Part shown: positions 5,086 through 5,094 of the stretch, piece after piece
How positions within the stretch are numbered: the first letter of the stretch is position 1
Layout: every line of letters starts with the position of its first letter
Source of the DNA: Limnohabitans sp.
GTDB taxonomy: Bacteria > Pseudomonadota > Gammaproteobacteria > Burkholderiales > Burkholderiaceae_C
DNA: 5,094 nucleotides
Reading direction: 5' to 3'
Assembly (NCBI GenBank): GCA_023260735.1
Contig: JALQUL010000245.1
Coordinates: 1-5,094, forward strand
Made by a program: the position numbers and the translations under genes
The notes under the pieces: model-generated
The model's database searches: none
Seen by the model: the letters and a program-made list of their open reading frames with translations, nothing else
What the model was told of the DNA's origin: nothing

Positions 5086-5094
5086 CGCGTCCAC

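Noticed and set aside
5012..5094. ATG-initiated + strand frame open to the window edge (27 codons)
   Set aside because: It has no ribosome binding site, does not match the start of S7, overlaps the hairpin cluster, and is short enough for chance.

Overview
The window looks like chromosome from a low-GC betaproteobacterium, probably order Burkholderiales. I base this on the resemblance of the proteins to Burkholderiales families as I remember them: a CopD/HemJ-type membrane protein, a thioredoxin-like [2Fe-2S] ferredoxin next to a COG2945-type hydrolase, and a PBP5-type carboxypeptidase. The DNA is AT-rich (roughly 40% GC by eye) compared with most of that order. I could not run a search, so the genus is not assigned. 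All six recognised genes lie on the + strand.

Positions 33-1661 hold two membrane-protein genes, a CopD/HemJ-family protein and a VanZ-family protein. They sit in the same reading frame, separated by one TAG and nine bases, and the second gene's Shine-Dalgarno overlaps the first gene's stop. Positions 1756-2752 hold a [2Fe-2S] ferredoxin-domain protein and a small alpha/beta hydrolase 13 nt apart, probably co-transcribed. Positions 2876-4078 hold an exported D-Ala-D-Ala carboxypeptidase with its own candidate promoter. These are housekeeping or envelope genes, and nothing suggests a mobile element.

Positions 4079-4482 are a 404-base non-coding stretch ahead of rpsL (ribosomal protein S12). 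A strong promoter (ATGACA, 18 nt, TATAAT) with a GC-rich discriminator predicts a leader of about 200 nt. The leader contains an 18-bp interrupted stem-loop, a second hairpin ending in seven Ts just upstream of the rpsL ribosome binding site, and a 9-bp pairing that crosses both. This reads as a cis-regulatory leader or attenuator of the str (S12/S7/EF-G/EF-Tu) operon and is the most interesting part of the window.

Positions 4861-5094 follow rpsL. The expected next gene, rpsG, does not start within these 234 bases. Instead there is a 13-bp hairpin whose G-U pairs point to + strand RNA, followed by four more short inverted repeats. This could be an enlarged S12-S7 intercistronic regulatory region, or a sign that the operon is interrupted here. 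The window ends before this can be decided.
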